A DNA stretch of 64,000 nt from Nostoc sp. FACHB-973 (GCF_014698115.1 NZ_JACJSJ010000001.1:62001-126000); one strand, 5' to 3'. Shown: positions 18,273 through 27,514, numbered from the stretch's first letter. The notes: generated by a model not told the origin, from the letters alone. Program-made: numbers and translations.

Positions 18273-18673
18273 TGCTCCTTGATACCTCTGGCTTACTTTG
18301 TCTGCATTATCCGACTGAGCCTTTGCATACTCAAGCTACTGCTGCTTATAAGAGAGCAACAATCCGATTAACCCACAGCTATGTGATTGCTGAGTACGTT
18401 GCCTTAGCCACTGCAAGGAGTTTTCCGCGTTCATCTGTCCTTGCTTTTGTAGTTGACTTGCTGGATAACCCAGACATAGAAATGGTTTGGGTGGATGAGT
18501 CATTACACCGGACAGCAGTCGATCTCCTAATGCAGCGGCAGGATAAAACTTACTCTCTATGCGATGCGATGAGCTTTGTACTGATGCGCCAGCGCAAAAT
18601 TACAGAGGCATTGTCTACCGATCGCCACTTCGAGCAAGAAGGGTTTATCCGCTTACTAAAACCAGCAGTCTAA
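18272..18673 (+). CDS. PIN-domain (VapC-like) ribonuclease toxin
   Basis: A 133-residue PIN domain with the expected four acidic residues: D4 in LLDTSGLL, E41 in YVIAEYVAL, D98 in LCDAMSFVL and D117 in STDRHF. PIN toxins of the VapC type cleave tRNA or rRNA using metal ions. Translational coupling to the upstream antitoxin (1-bp overlap) and the 7-bp gap to the next gene indicate a three-gene operon. The RNA target is unknown. Confidence 0.85.
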   Translation: MLLDTSGLLCLHYPTEPLHTQATAAYKRATIRLTHSYVIAEYVALATARSFPRSSVLAFVVDLLDNPDIEMVWVDESLHRTAVDLLMQRQDKTYSLCDAMSFVLMRQRKITEALSTDRHFEQEGFIRLLKPAV

Positions 18674-18680
18674 CACGACA

Positions 18681-19484
18681 ATGAAAAGTGAGCTTCCAGA
18701 GTTAGTGAATGAAGTCCTAAGAAAAATAGGACGAAATATATTGATGTTTCAGCAAATCGAGAAAGGCTTGAAAGTGCTTCTTCCGTTTATACACTCAGAC
18801 GCTAGTACAAAAGATATCGATACCTTTTGGAGGTACAGAGAAGCAGCTAAATCGAAGACTCTAGGGAATCTAATAAATGCCTTTATTAAGTCTGCCGATT
18901 ATAACCCTGATTACTTTGCCGATAAATTAAGAGAGATGGTTGCCGAGCGAAACAAACTCGTCCATCACTTTGGTGAGTCGGAAGGTTTGAATATATTAAG
19001 CACCGAAGAAGGGTGTAGAACTTGCATCACTTACTTAGAATCACAGTACCAAGAGGCAATTTCCTTTTATCAGGGCATAACACTTTTTTTATTTAGTGTG
19101 CTTGTATTTATTCGAGAAAATTACGCCGAATCTAACCCGAATATCGAACTTTTATATCAGCAATTAAAGTCAAATATTATTTCTTCTGGCGTTGAGTATA
19201 TAAATCTAAGCGATCCGTCTGAGACAGCATGGGAAAATACAAAAATTGTAAAATTACTGCGTTTAGCCGAAACAAATACAGAAAAAATAGGTGATATGAC
19301 TTTGCTGGCAAGAGCGGGAGAATTTATTAAGAGTCAAGACCCTGACTGCACGCCCAAAAAGTATGGAATTAAGACACTAAAAGGTGTTTTGAAAGCTTGT
19401 GGTTTATTTGAAATTACCGAAAGTCAAAACGGGGAGCATAATAGCGTATTTATTTTATATAAAAGTAAACTTCCTGAGGCTTGA
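18681..19484 (+). CDS. HEPN-like plus OST-HTH/LOTUS-like domain protein
   Basis: 267 residues. The N-terminal 140 are alpha-helical, with an R-x4-H motif (R90-NKLV-H95) within AERNKLVHHF, the signature position of HEPN ribonucleases. The C-terminal part (about 185-263) has the OST-HTH/LOTUS pattern: a helical DMTLLARAGEFIKSQD, then KKYGIKTLKGVLKACGLFEI and a final strand NSVFILYKS. LOTUS domains bind RNA and often accompany nucleases. It starts 7 bp after the PIN gene, so it is probably co-expressed with it. Domain calls are by motif only; HEPN proteins without catalytic activity exist. No membrane anchor is seen, apart from one hydrophobic helix around 130-145 that probably packs in the domain. 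Confidence 0.55.
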   Translation: MKSELPELVNEVLRKIGRNILMFQQIEKGLKVLLPFIHSDASTKDIDTFWRYREAAKSKTLGNLINAFIKSADYNPDYFADKLREMVAERNKLVHHFGESEGLNILSTEEGCRTCITYLESQYQEAISFYQGITLFLFSVLVFIRENYAESNPNIELLYQQLKSNIISSGVEYINLSDPSETAWENTKIVKLLRLAETNTEKIGDMTLLARAGEFIKSQDPDCTPKKYGIKTLKGVLKACGLFEITESQNGEHNSVFILYKSKLPEA

Positions 19485-19546
19485 AGAGCAAATGCACGCC
19501 GAATCGAATCAGCCGTAAACTGCTGTGCAAAAATTGTGGGTTTTCT

Positions 19547-19572
19547 AGACGCGATAAATCGCCGTCTCTACA
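19547..19572. repeat. Solo arm of the AGACGCGATAAATCGCC hairpin repeat
   Basis: One 26-bp arm identical to the 5' arm at 43125-43150, without its partner. It lies in the 203-bp gap after the LOTUS-domain gene. Confidence 0.7.
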
Positions 19573-19687
19573 AATGTTTTGGTCTTTTTCTGATATTGGT
19601 TATTTCGACTGCACGGTATCAAACTTGACATAATATGCTATTGTTTCACAATGCCGCGAGGCCGTTAGCTGGCAAGAAGACTTAAGT

Positions 19688-20680
19688 ATGTTGATCCTAA
19701 TTAGAGTTTTTCTGCTAGTTGCTACAACAGTTTATCAAGCGATCGCGTGCTGGCTTGAAGATCGAAAAGCGCCCCCTGGCCAAATGTTTGATGTAGGTGG
19801 ATATCGTCTACATCTCTACATAGCAGGAGACGCTAGAGATGCTAGTCCAACAATTGTCCTAGACCACAGTTTAGGAGGAATTGAGGGCTATCTCCTAGTT
19901 GAAGAATTGGCGAAGTTAGCACGAGTATGTATCTATGACCGAGCTGGTTATGGATGGAGCAATCACAGCCCACATCCCCGAAGCAGCAATCAAATTGTGA
20001 CGGAATTAGATATGCTACTTACTCAAGCAGGAATTGAACCACCCTACATTTTAATAGGAGATTCCTTTGGTAGCTACAATGTACGGCTGTATGCCCATCG
20101 TTTTCCTCATAAGGTTATTGGAATGGTACTTACAGACGGACTGCATGAGACTGGAATGCTCAAAATGTCTTTTCAGTTGCAAGCGTTGAAACTCTTTTTT
20201 ATATCTGGCTTTGTGATGTCTATTCTAGGCTCGATACTTGGGATTATTCGATTAATGAGGATATGCAAAGTATTTGAGATCCTAAAACCTGAATTAAGCC
20301 AATTTCCTCAGCACTTACTTAATTCAATAAAACGTTCTTTTTGTCGTCCTAAACACTGGATTACAATGAGCCGAGAGATGTTAAATTTAACCGTTAGTGG
20401 ACGTGAGGTTAGTGCAGCTAACAAGTTTGGTGAGATGCCTATAGTTAATATCAAAGCAAATTCTTTTTTCAAGCCTTCTATTTTGACTGTTTTTATTCCT
20501 CTGCGAGACGCCAACCAATTGCGGAAACAGATGCATGTAGAGTTACTTAAGTTATCAACGAACTGTACTCAACTTCAAGCAAGTAAGAGCGGTCATTTTG
20601 TATGGGTAGATCAACCTGATGTAATTATAGATGCTGTAAAAATTGTTCTAAATAAAGTTGATCCTTCTTCTTCAGGTTAA
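19688..20680 (+). CDS. Alpha/beta hydrolase
   Basis: A 330-residue alpha/beta-hydrolase-fold protein. The N-terminal hydrophobic stretch (LILIRVFLLVATTVYQAIA) may be a signal anchor. The oxyanion region is VLDHSLGG, the nucleophile elbow GDSFGS (Ser) replaces the commoner GHSxGG, VLTDGLHE is a candidate acid site, and SGHFVWVDQPDVI carries the catalytic His near the C-terminus. The substrate is unknown. It is monocistronic, in an accessory stretch. Confidence 0.8.
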   Translation: MLILIRVFLLVATTVYQAIACWLEDRKAPPGQMFDVGGYRLHLYIAGDARDASPTIVLDHSLGGIEGYLLVEELAKLARVCIYDRAGYGWSNHSPHPRSSNQIVTELDMLLTQAGIEPPYILIGDSFGSYNVRLYAHRFPHKVIGMVLTDGLHETGMLKMSFQLQALKLFFISGFVMSILGSILGIIRLMRICKVFEILKPELSQFPQHLLNSIKRSFCRPKHWITMSREMLNLTVSGREVSAANKFGEMPIVNIKANSFFKPSILTVFIPLRDANQLRKQMHVELLKLSTNCTQLQASKSGHFVWVDQPDVIIDAVKIVLNKVDPSSSG

Positions 20681-20949
20681 CAGGCATAGATACTAGACCT
20701 GCCTTGAAAATAGGGAGTAGGGAGTGGGGAGTAGGGAAAAGAAATTTTCATTCCTCCTTGTGAGTACAACTTATTGGTAGACGATCGCATCGAACTGCAA
20801 ACTTCCCAAGTTTTGTCTGTCAATGAATGCCAGCGTTCATAGCACAGTAGCCGATATTATGAGGTTTGTAGACCGTTAGGGAAATTATGAATTTTGTTTT
20901 GCATCATTCATAATTCATTTATTTTCTTTATACTTTAATCTTAAATTTT
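20681..20949. other. Intergenic spacer with GGGAGTAGGGAGT repeat
   Basis: A short AGGGAGTAGGGAGTGGGGAG tract at about 20711-20738 and AT-rich DNA before the MidA homologue. No gene seen. Confidence 0.5.
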
Positions 20950-22179
20950 ATGAATTCCAATCCTTTGCTGTGTGCAGCGATCGCAAATCATATTACCACC
21001 AGTCCGCAACAGCGAATTACTTTCGCCGAATTCATGGACATGGCGCTATACCACCCTGAACACGGATACTATTCCAGCGATGCAGTCAAAATTGGCTTTC
21101 AAGGTGGTGATTTTTTCACCTCTCCCAACCTCACCTCTGATTTTGGCGAGTTACTTGCAGAACAATTTTTGCAAATGTGGGAAATTTTAGGGCGGCCTGT
21201 AACCTTTTCTCTGGTAGAAATGGGAGCAGGTCAAGGACTGTTGGCATTACATATCCTCAAGTATTATCAGCTACACTACCCGGATTTTTTTGCCGCCCTG
21301 GAGTATGTGATTATTGAAAAGTCGCCAACTTTAAGGCAAGAACAGCAACAACGCTTACAAGATTTGCCTGTGCGTTGGTGCAATCTAGAGGATATCCCAT
21401 CAAATGCGATCGCTGGCTGTTTTTTTTCTAATGAGTTAGTCGATGCCTTCCCAGTCCATCAATTCACCCTCGAAACCGGGGAACTGCAAGAAATTTATGT
21501 GACAACACAGGGGGATGAGGGAGATGAGGGAGATGAGGGGGATGAGGGAGATGAAGAAGTATTTTCTTCAACTGGTCGTTTGCCAACATTTGTGGAAGTC
21601 ACAGGGAAACCTTCCACGCCCCAACTAGCCGAGTATTTCGACTTAGTGGGAATCGATTTAACCTCAGGTGCATACCCAGATGGTTATCGCAGTGAAATTA
21701 ATTTAGCTGCTCTGGACTGGTTGAGTATAGTAGCAGACCGCTTGCAGCGCGGCTATGTGTTAACAATTGATTATGGCTACCCTGCTACTCGTTATTACAA
21801 TCCCAGGCGATCGCAAGGAACGTTACAGTGCTATTATCAACATCGTTTCCATGACAACCCTTATATCAATATCGGACGACAAGATATCACTGCCCATGTT
21901 GACTTTACGGCTTTGGAATGCTGGGGCGATCGCTGTGGTTTAGAAAACGTTGGTTTTATCCAGCAAGGACTATTTTTGATGGCATTGGGATTAGGGGAAC
22001 GGATTTCTGGTATTTCCTATCAAAAGCAACCCCTCTCGCAATTACTACAGCGGCGGGACGCACTACACCAGCTTTTAGATCCCACAGGATTGGGTGGTTT
22101 TGGAGTCTTAATTCAGAGCAAAAATCTGGAAAAAACAGAAATTTCTCAACCGCTAAAAGGATTGACTCTGCCAGAGTAA
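20950..22179 (+). CDS. MidA/NDUFAF7-type class I SAM-dependent methyltransferase
   Basis: 409 residues of the MidA/NDUFAF7 (DUF185) family. Seen are ITFAEFMDMALYHPEHGYY, GGDFFTSPNLTSDFGELLA, the SAM loop VEMGAGQGLLALHIL, FFSNELVDAFPVHQF and LTIDYGYPATRYY. In mitochondria this family methylates a complex I subunit (homologue of NdhH); a similar target here is only inferred. Residues 188-203 are a low-complexity run of Gly-Asp-Glu encoded by a 9-bp tandem repeat at 21511-21558, lying between two conserved blocks and probably a surface loop. Confidence 0.85.
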   Translation: MNSNPLLCAAIANHITTSPQQRITFAEFMDMALYHPEHGYYSSDAVKIGFQGGDFFTSPNLTSDFGELLAEQFLQMWEILGRPVTFSLVEMGAGQGLLALHILKYYQLHYPDFFAALEYVIIEKSPTLRQEQQQRLQDLPVRWCNLEDIPSNAIAGCFFSNELVDAFPVHQFTLETGELQEIYVTTQGDEGDEGDEGDEGDEEVFSSTGRLPTFVEVTGKPSTPQLAEYFDLVGIDLTSGAYPDGYRSEINLAALDWLSIVADRLQRGYVLTIDYGYPATRYYNPRRSQGTLQCYYQHRFHDNPYINIGRQDITAHVDFTALECWGDRCGLENVGFIQQGLFLMALGLGERISGISYQKQPLSQLLQRRDALHQLLDPTGLGGFGVLIQSKNLEKTEISQPLKGLTLPE

Positions 22180-22288
22180 AGCTAAATTTGAAAAGTTAAA
22201 ACTCTATTTAAGAATGCAGTATTAGTTTTATTTGGACTAGCATAACAGTGATTACTGTAAAGTTAAACACAATTGGAAAGTAATAATT

Positions 22289-22384
22289 ATGTCAGCCCAT
22301 GACCTATTAATGTTAGTAACACTACTTACCCCAGGTATTTTGCTTTCAGTTTTGATTATGCTGACTTTTGCCGCTGGTGGATGA
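22289..22384 (+). CDS. Small single-membrane-span peptide (31 aa)
   Basis: A 31-codon frame, MSAHDLLMLVTLLTPGILL followed by SVLIMLTFAAGG, preceded by GGAAAG about 8 bp before the ATG. Nearly the whole peptide is one transmembrane helix with a short N-terminal polar cap. Size and layout resemble small photosynthetic or NDH-1 membrane subunits, but I do not recognise the family. It sits alone between two plus-strand genes. Coding status is inferred from the ribosome-binding site and hydrophobic composition. Confidence 0.5.
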   Translation: MSAHDLLMLVTLLTPGILLSVLIMLTFAAGG

Positions 22385-22569
22385 AGTAATCAGTTACTGA
22401 TAATACTGCTTGCAGCATTTTCATAAGTGGGTAGGCACTGCCAACATCCTAAAAGAAAGGCAGTGTCCGCCCAAAAAAATTGCCATCGAGTGACTGATGC
22501 AAAATGTCAAAATAGATACGCAGATTTTACGAAGGACTACGCCTACGCTGTACCAAAGGAACATAAAAA

Positions 22570-23448
22570 ATGAAGGTGGCATTTCTGGGAACTGGACTGA
22601 TGGGACTACCAATGGCTCAAAGGTTATTAGCCGCAGATATACAGCTAGTTGCCTATAATCGCACCCCAGAAAAATTAGCACCACTACAAGCAGCTGGGGC
22701 TGAAACTGCCACACACGCCCGCCACGCTATTAGTGCTGCTGAGTGCGTAATCCTCATGCTTACTAATGCCCCAGCCATTTATAATGTCTTGCTTTCAGAT
22801 AGAGCTTCCCAAACTCTCAACGGGCGCACTATCATCCAAATGGGAACAATTACTCCCACAGAAAGCCAGGAAATTAGAGATGCAGTTGTTGCAGGTGGTG
22901 GTGAGTATTTAGAAGCACCCGTGTTAGGAAGCATCCCCGAAGCAAAAGCTGGCAAATTGATTGTTATGGTAGGTGCCCAGCCAGAACAATATCAACGCCA
23001 CTTGAAGTTACTCCAAAATTTTGGGACAGAACCTTTACTTGTCGGCCCTGTGGGAGCGGCGGCGGGGCTGAAATTGGCACTCAATCAACTAATAGCTTCC
23101 CTAACAACTAGCTTTGCTTTGAGTCTCGCTTTTGTTCAGCGTCAAGGTGTGGATGTGGATGTGTTTATGCAAATCTTGCGCGACAGTTCACTTTATGCGC
23201 CGACCTTTGACAAAAAACTCCAACGGATGTTGGATGGTAATTATGCCGATCCCAATTTCCCCACAAAACACTTGCTCAAAGATACAGAATTGTTTATCTC
23301 GGAAGCAAAATCTGTGAGTTTAGATCTCAGTAGTATTAAAGGAGTGCGACAAATCTTGCAAACAGCCGTGAAAATGTCATTTGCTGAAGATGATTATTCA
23401 TCACTATTTGCTGTCATTAAAGAATGGGGAGAAGCGATCGGTGATTGA
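22570..23448 (+). CDS. NAD(P)-dependent beta-hydroxyacid dehydrogenase
   Basis: 292 residues of the 3-hydroxyisobutyrate dehydrogenase/GLYR1-like family. The N-terminal Rossmann loop is FLGTGLMGLPMAQRLL with NRTPEKL after beta-2 (favouring NADP). Then come the substrate motif EAPVLGSIPEAKAGKL (catalytic G-S-x2 region) and GAAAGLKLALNQL, which holds the catalytic Lys. Related enzymes reduce succinic semialdehyde or glyoxylate, which would fit cyanobacterial carbon metabolism, but the substrate is inferred only. The N-terminal ATG is clear. Confidence 0.85.
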   Translation: MKVAFLGTGLMGLPMAQRLLAADIQLVAYNRTPEKLAPLQAAGAETATHARHAISAAECVILMLTNAPAIYNVLLSDRASQTLNGRTIIQMGTITPTESQEIRDAVVAGGGEYLEAPVLGSIPEAKAGKLIVMVGAQPEQYQRHLKLLQNFGTEPLLVGPVGAAAGLKLALNQLIASLTTSFALSLAFVQRQGVDVDVFMQILRDSSLYAPTFDKKLQRMLDGNYADPNFPTKHLLKDTELFISEAKSVSLDLSSIKGVRQILQTAVKMSFAEDDYSSLFAVIKEWGEAIGD

Positions 23449-23479
23449 GCAGTTGGCGTTCTAAGCTTTAATGTGGTAG

Positions 23480-23510
23480 GGTGCGTTATGGACGTTAGTC
23501 CTAACGCACC
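23480..23510. repeat. Hairpin repeat GGTGCGTTA...TAACGCACC
   Basis: A 9-bp perfect inverted repeat with a 13-nt loop, between convergent genes. This GTGCGTTA hairpin type is a common dispersed intergenic repeat. A second, inverted GTAGGGTG-like segment follows at about 23528. Confidence 0.6.
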
Positions 23511-23609
23511 AAAAATCTGGGATGATGCCCTACCCTCAGCAATAACACACCCTACAATTTTTCGGAACACAAACCTATTGCTTTATACAGCAATTAAAAA
23601 TACATACAA

Positions 23610-25673
23610 TCACTGACCAGTAATAGTCGTTGATGGCGACGGTTCTGGAGACTCTGCCGGAGGCGAAGGTTCTGGTTGAGGATTGAGAAATTCCTGCCAA
23701 GTCCTAATCTGGTCTTGTGCTGCATTGTAAGCAGAACTACCGCGTGGAATGGATTTGGCAATTTGAATTCCTCTGGCAATATCAGACTGACCTTGGGAAC
23801 GTGCTATTTCTAATAATTGCTGACTCCATTGGTCAATGCCGAGATTGGCATCCATGCGTAAGATGCTATTGTTTGAAACCCGATTTGCTAACCGTATTGC
23901 CTCAGCCAATGCTTCTGGTGTGCCAGCAGCAGCCGTTTCCTGGGCTTTTCTCCAGTTTTCTCTGGTCTGGATTTGCCCTTGCCAGTCATCAATAGCGGCT
24001 TGTGCTTCGCCAGAAAGCGCCCTCCCCGAAGATGCAATTTGTTGAGCTGCACTAATGGCGGCGGTGAGATTTCCACTCAGAGCCAACTCTCTTGCTTGAT
24101 CTAGGTAGGGTTGGTCTTCAATTCGCTGAATTTTTCCTGCCCAGGTGCGAATTTTTCTGCGTGCTTCTGGATATAATGCACGACCTCTACGGATTTGGCT
24201 AGCTTGAGCGATCGCAGCTTGTAATGAGTTAATATCATCAAATATTGCTATCTGTTCGGCGCGTTCTAAGTAAGGTTGGTCTTCGATGGTCTCTACTTGG
24301 GCTTGCCAGCGACCCATTTCTTGCCTAGCTTCTGTGCCTCTGGGGTTACTAGCAGGGATGAGTTGTGCTTGGGCGATCGCTGCTGTTAAATTATTGACTG
24401 TTCCTTGGCTAGCCAATATTCTCGCTTTTTCCAGATGGGCAACATCTTCGATTTCTAATTGCCAACGAGCAATTAACTGCTGCGCTTCCTCATATACTGG
24501 TCTTGAAGGATCGATTTGTTGTGCTTGGGCGATCGCTGCTTCTAAACCAGAAACATTACCTAGCCAAGCGCTTCTTTTGGCGTCAGCTATGGCGATAAAG
24601 TCATCAGTTTCGCCTTGGAGTTTCGCACTTTCAGGAATTTGTCTAGCAATATCCAGTGCTTCATCGGCATTTTGCTGGTTGAGTTTTGCCTGTGCCAAAT
24701 CCAGCATTTTACGCCCAAACAGAGGAATCGCTTCCTGAGCTTTTTGGTAAAGGTAACTTTCCTGCCCGATGGACTCCGCTAGCTTGATCGCTTCGAGTAA
24801 ATTATCAACAACTTTGCTTTGTGCTAAATTTTCCGCTTTTCCTAACTTATCGCCATCTTCCCTGGCTGTGGCAATTAGGCGATTCAATTGGTCGTATTTA
24901 GTACCCGCCCAGTATTGGTTGTCCACGCGTAACATTCTGGCAGAGAGCATGAATGCCGATTGCCAGCGTCGTTCCCGTACTTCAGCGATCGCATTATTGT
25001 AAATGCTATCTGCCTTCGACCAAATTGTTTGCCATTTGTCAATTTGCTCGTCTACTAATTTATAAGCAGCCACATCTTCTGGTATCTTGCGGGCAGTAGC
25101 GATCGCTTCTTCCAAATTTCCTGTTTGGAAACTCTGATCGGCTAACTTCAAAATATCCCGCGACCATTCTTCGATGAAACGATTAATTTCTGCGTGTAAC
25201 GGGTGATTTTCTGGTAGCTCCTTCACCAGAGCGATCGCTTGCAGCAGGTCATTCACTGTATCTTTAGAAGCTGCCAATTGAGCGCAGTGCAATCGCACCG
25301 AAGCACTAGCTAAAGGCCAGAAAATCGATGGACAATTAGGGGCAGCTGGCAACTTCAGCAGCATTGCCATTGCCAAGAATGCTACACTGCCAGGAATCAA
25401 AGTTAGCAGTAATGACCACACTATCCAACTTCTCATCCAGCGTGGCAATTTCCGAGAACTTTTACTCGCTTGGATAGTTTCTTCAGAATGACTATCTTTG
25501 CCAACGGAATTGTTTTTTTTTCGCCGATTCACTGACTTGGAGGTAGAACCAGTAGCTGGGACATCAAACGGTTGAGTTTCACCGAATTGCTCTGTTCGGG
25601 ATAATCTTGTGTTTTGATCTGGCTCTCTTGCTCTGGCTCCTGACCAACTGTCTGGAATATCCCGCTCTGTCAT
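23610..25673 (-). CDS. Membrane-anchored helical-repeat protein, unknown function
   Basis: 687 residues. The N-terminal 80 are polar and basic (cytoplasmic), then one membrane span at about 83-106 (WIVWSLLLTLIPGSVAFLAM). A long array follows of about 45-60-residue helical units with recurring AIAQAQQI, ARQIPESA and AQQLIARWQ elements. The C-terminus is a Pro/Ser-rich tail (PEPSPPAESPEPSPS). The repeats resemble tetratricopeptide/coiled-coil arrays, often labelled chromosome-segregation ATPase-like, but no Walker motifs are seen. Probably an extracytoplasmic scaffold; function unknown. Confidence 0.75.
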   Translation of the reverse strand: MTERDIPDSWSGARAREPDQNTRLSRTEQFGETQPFDVPATGSTSKSVNRRKKNNSVGKDSHSEETIQASKSSRKLPRWMRSWIVWSLLLTLIPGSVAFLAMAMLLKLPAAPNCPSIFWPLASASVRLHCAQLAASKDTVNDLLQAIALVKELPENHPLHAEINRFIEEWSRDILKLADQSFQTGNLEEAIATARKIPEDVAAYKLVDEQIDKWQTIWSKADSIYNNAIAEVRERRWQSAFMLSARMLRVDNQYWAGTKYDQLNRLIATAREDGDKLGKAENLAQSKVVDNLLEAIKLAESIGQESYLYQKAQEAIPLFGRKMLDLAQAKLNQQNADEALDIARQIPESAKLQGETDDFIAIADAKRSAWLGNVSGLEAAIAQAQQIDPSRPVYEEAQQLIARWQLEIEDVAHLEKARILASQGTVNNLTAAIAQAQLIPASNPRGTEARQEMGRWQAQVETIEDQPYLERAEQIAIFDDINSLQAAIAQASQIRRGRALYPEARRKIRTWAGKIQRIEDQPYLDQARELALSGNLTAAISAAQQIASSGRALSGEAQAAIDDWQGQIQTRENWRKAQETAAAGTPEALAEAIRLANRVSNNSILRMDANLGIDQWSQQLLEIARSQGQSDIARGIQIAKSIPRGSSAYNAAQDQIRTWQEFLNPQPEPSPPAESPEPSPSTTITGQ

Positions 25674-25826
25674 CTCTCACACCAAAATAATTGAATAGCT
25701 TTCTGTTTTAGGTCGATAATTCCATTGTTGCCATAGTAACTTTCTCATGATTAAAAAGCTACTTTTTTGATTATCTATCCCCACAGATACCATTAAAACG
25801 CTAAAACTTTAGTGCTGTTTTATACT

Positions 25827-26732
25827 TTATCCTGAAATCGTAGATTCAGCCTGCAAATCGGCAATTAGCTGAGCTAAGTGATCGCTACTTGCCTGATAAA
25901 CGCTGCCGCAAAAATCGCAAGTTGCTTCGGCACCATCATCTTTAACAATCATATCTTGGAGTTCAGCTTCTCCCAAAATTTTGAGTGCCCCCAAAACGCG
26001 ATCGAAAGAACAACCGCAGTGGAAGCGCAGCATTTGCCTTTCGGGAAAAATTGCTAGCCCCATATCTCCTAGCAAGTCGCCAAATATTTCAGGTAAATTT
26101 TTCCCAGCTTGCAGCAACGGCGTAAAACCTGCTAAAGCAGCCACCCGTGATTCTAGCTTTTCTACTAAGGCTTCATCTCTTGCAGCTTTGGGTAAGACTT
26201 GTACCAGTAATCCTCCAGCTGCTGTGACTCCGCCTGCTCCCACAAACACACCTAAAACTAAAGCAGAAGGAGTTTGTTCCGAATTCACCAGATAATGAGC
26301 GACATCATCGCCAATTTCTCCAGAAACTAGTTCTACAGTACTAGAGTAAGGATAACCATAACCGATATCCCGAACAACGTAGAGGTAACCGTTACCCACC
26401 GCACCACCAACGTCTAGCTTACCTTTAGCATTGGGAGGCAATTCCACAGATGGATTTCCCACATACCCGCGTACCGTGCCATCTAGACCTGCATCTACCA
26501 ATATGCCACCCAAAGGCCCATCGCCCTTGACTCGCACGTTGACCCTCGATCCAGTTCGCTTCATGCTAGAAGCCATCAACAAACCCGCCGCCATAGTCCG
26601 TCCCAGTGCTGCCGTTGCTACATAGGAAAGCTTGTGCCGCCCTCGTGCTTCTTCTGTTAAACGTGTGGTGATTACGCCTACCGCACGAATTCCACCTTCG
26701 GCTGCTGTTGCACGAATTAACTGATCCGCCAT
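25827..26732 (-). CDS. hslO: Redox-regulated chaperone Hsp33
   Basis: About 301 residues of Hsp33, a holdase activated when oxidants release zinc from its C-terminal cysteines. The zinc site is complete: HCGCS (C-x-C) and CDFCGSVY (C-x2-C). The N-terminal domain has DQLIRATAAEGGIRAVGV and GNGYLYVVRD. I start at MADQLIRATAAEGG (26732), with AAGG upstream, rather than ten codons earlier. The next gene upstream is divergent. Confidence 0.93.
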   Translation of the reverse strand: MADQLIRATAAEGGIRAVGVITTRLTEEARGRHKLSYVATAALGRTMAAGLLMASSMKRTGSRVNVRVKGDGPLGGILVDAGLDGTVRGYVGNPSVELPPNAKGKLDVGGAVGNGYLYVVRDIGYGYPYSSTVELVSGEIGDDVAHYLVNSEQTPSALVLGVFVGAGGVTAAGGLLVQVLPKAARDEALVEKLESRVAALAGFTPLLQAGKNLPEIFGDLLGDMGLAIFPERQMLRFHCGCSFDRVLGALKILGEAELQDMIVKDDGAEATCDFCGSVYQASSDHLAQLIADLQAESTISG

Positions 26733-26800
26733 GAATAACCTTACATTTCTTAACAAGTCCACCTTTCTATTCTAAGTTCTGTGTTGGTACAAAAGTAACT

Positions 26801-26915
26801 TAGTGGGGCATTGAGCATTGGGCATTGGGCATGGGGCATGGGGGGACGCGGGGACGGGGAGAAAAACTAATGACTAATGACTAATGCCCAATGCCCAATG
26901 ACTAATGACTAAATT
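26801..26915. repeat. GGGCATTGGGCAT / CTAATGACTAATGCCC repeat block
   Basis: GGGCATTGGGCATGGGGCAT-type iterations are followed after about 50 bp by complementary TAATGACTAATGCCCAATG iterations, so the transcript could fold into a long hairpin. It lies between hslO and the START-like gene. Confidence 0.6.
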
Positions 26916-26954
26916 AGAAATAGCGATGTCTCACTTTTAGGTAATCCTGGAAAA

Positions 26955-27341
26955 ATGCTGGGTAATTTTCAACAAAGCCAACTACGAATCGAAATCGAAG
27001 CATCAACAGATGTAATTCGTGACAGCCTAGTGCATCCGGCACAACTAGCAAAATGGCTTGTAGGGCAACGTTTTGCGCCAGGAATGCCAGAAGAATTGGT
27101 TCCTGGATTTGAGTTTACTACCTGGACTGGGCCAGTCCCGATTCATCATCAAGTGGACGTTGTAAAATCCAATTGCCTCCGCTTGCTACTATCGGGAGGG
27201 ATTGACGGGTTTCACGAATGGTACTGGGGAGAAGGTTGGATACAGTCCCGCTTGGAAGGACTCTCAGTTTTGCCCTTGAATTTGGGTCAAACTCTGAGTT
27301 TGTTGAGCTTGCGCCAATTTTTAGCAACTCAAAGACGTTGA
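26955..27341 (+). CDS. SRPBCC/START-like small protein
   Basis: 128 residues with features of an SRPBCC/START-like fold: RIEIEASTDVIRDSLVHPAQL (strand then helix), WLVGQRFAPGMPEELVPGFEF, and a terminal amphipathic helix LGQTLSLLSLRQFLATQRR. Such proteins bind hydrophobic ligands. No catalytic residues are identifiable. It is a short protein widely seen as hypothetical in cyanobacteria, as far as I can tell by eye. Confidence 0.65.
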   Translation: MLGNFQQSQLRIEIEASTDVIRDSLVHPAQLAKWLVGQRFAPGMPEELVPGFEFTTWTGPVPIHHQVDVVKSNCLRLLLSGGIDGFHEWYWGEGWIQSRLEGLSVLPLNLGQTLSLLSLRQFLATQRR

Positions 27342-27445
27342 ATTAGGGATTGGGGATCGGGAATTAGGGACTGGGTATTGGAGATTGGGAATTGGGTATT
27401 AATTCTTCTCACCCAATCCCCAGTCCCCAGTCCCCAGTCCCCAGT
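27342..27445. repeat. Simple-repeat block GGGATTGGGGATC / CCCAGTCCCCAG
   Basis: ATTGGGGATCGGGAATTAGG iterations followed by complementary CCCAGTCCCCAGTCCCCAG iterations, again capable of a long hairpin between convergent genes. Confidence 0.6.
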
Positions 27446-27514
27446 TTTATTTGTGCTTTGGGGAAAACTGCGATCGCACGCTTTTTAGTAAATAAACTGG
27501 CTTTAGTCGTATAT

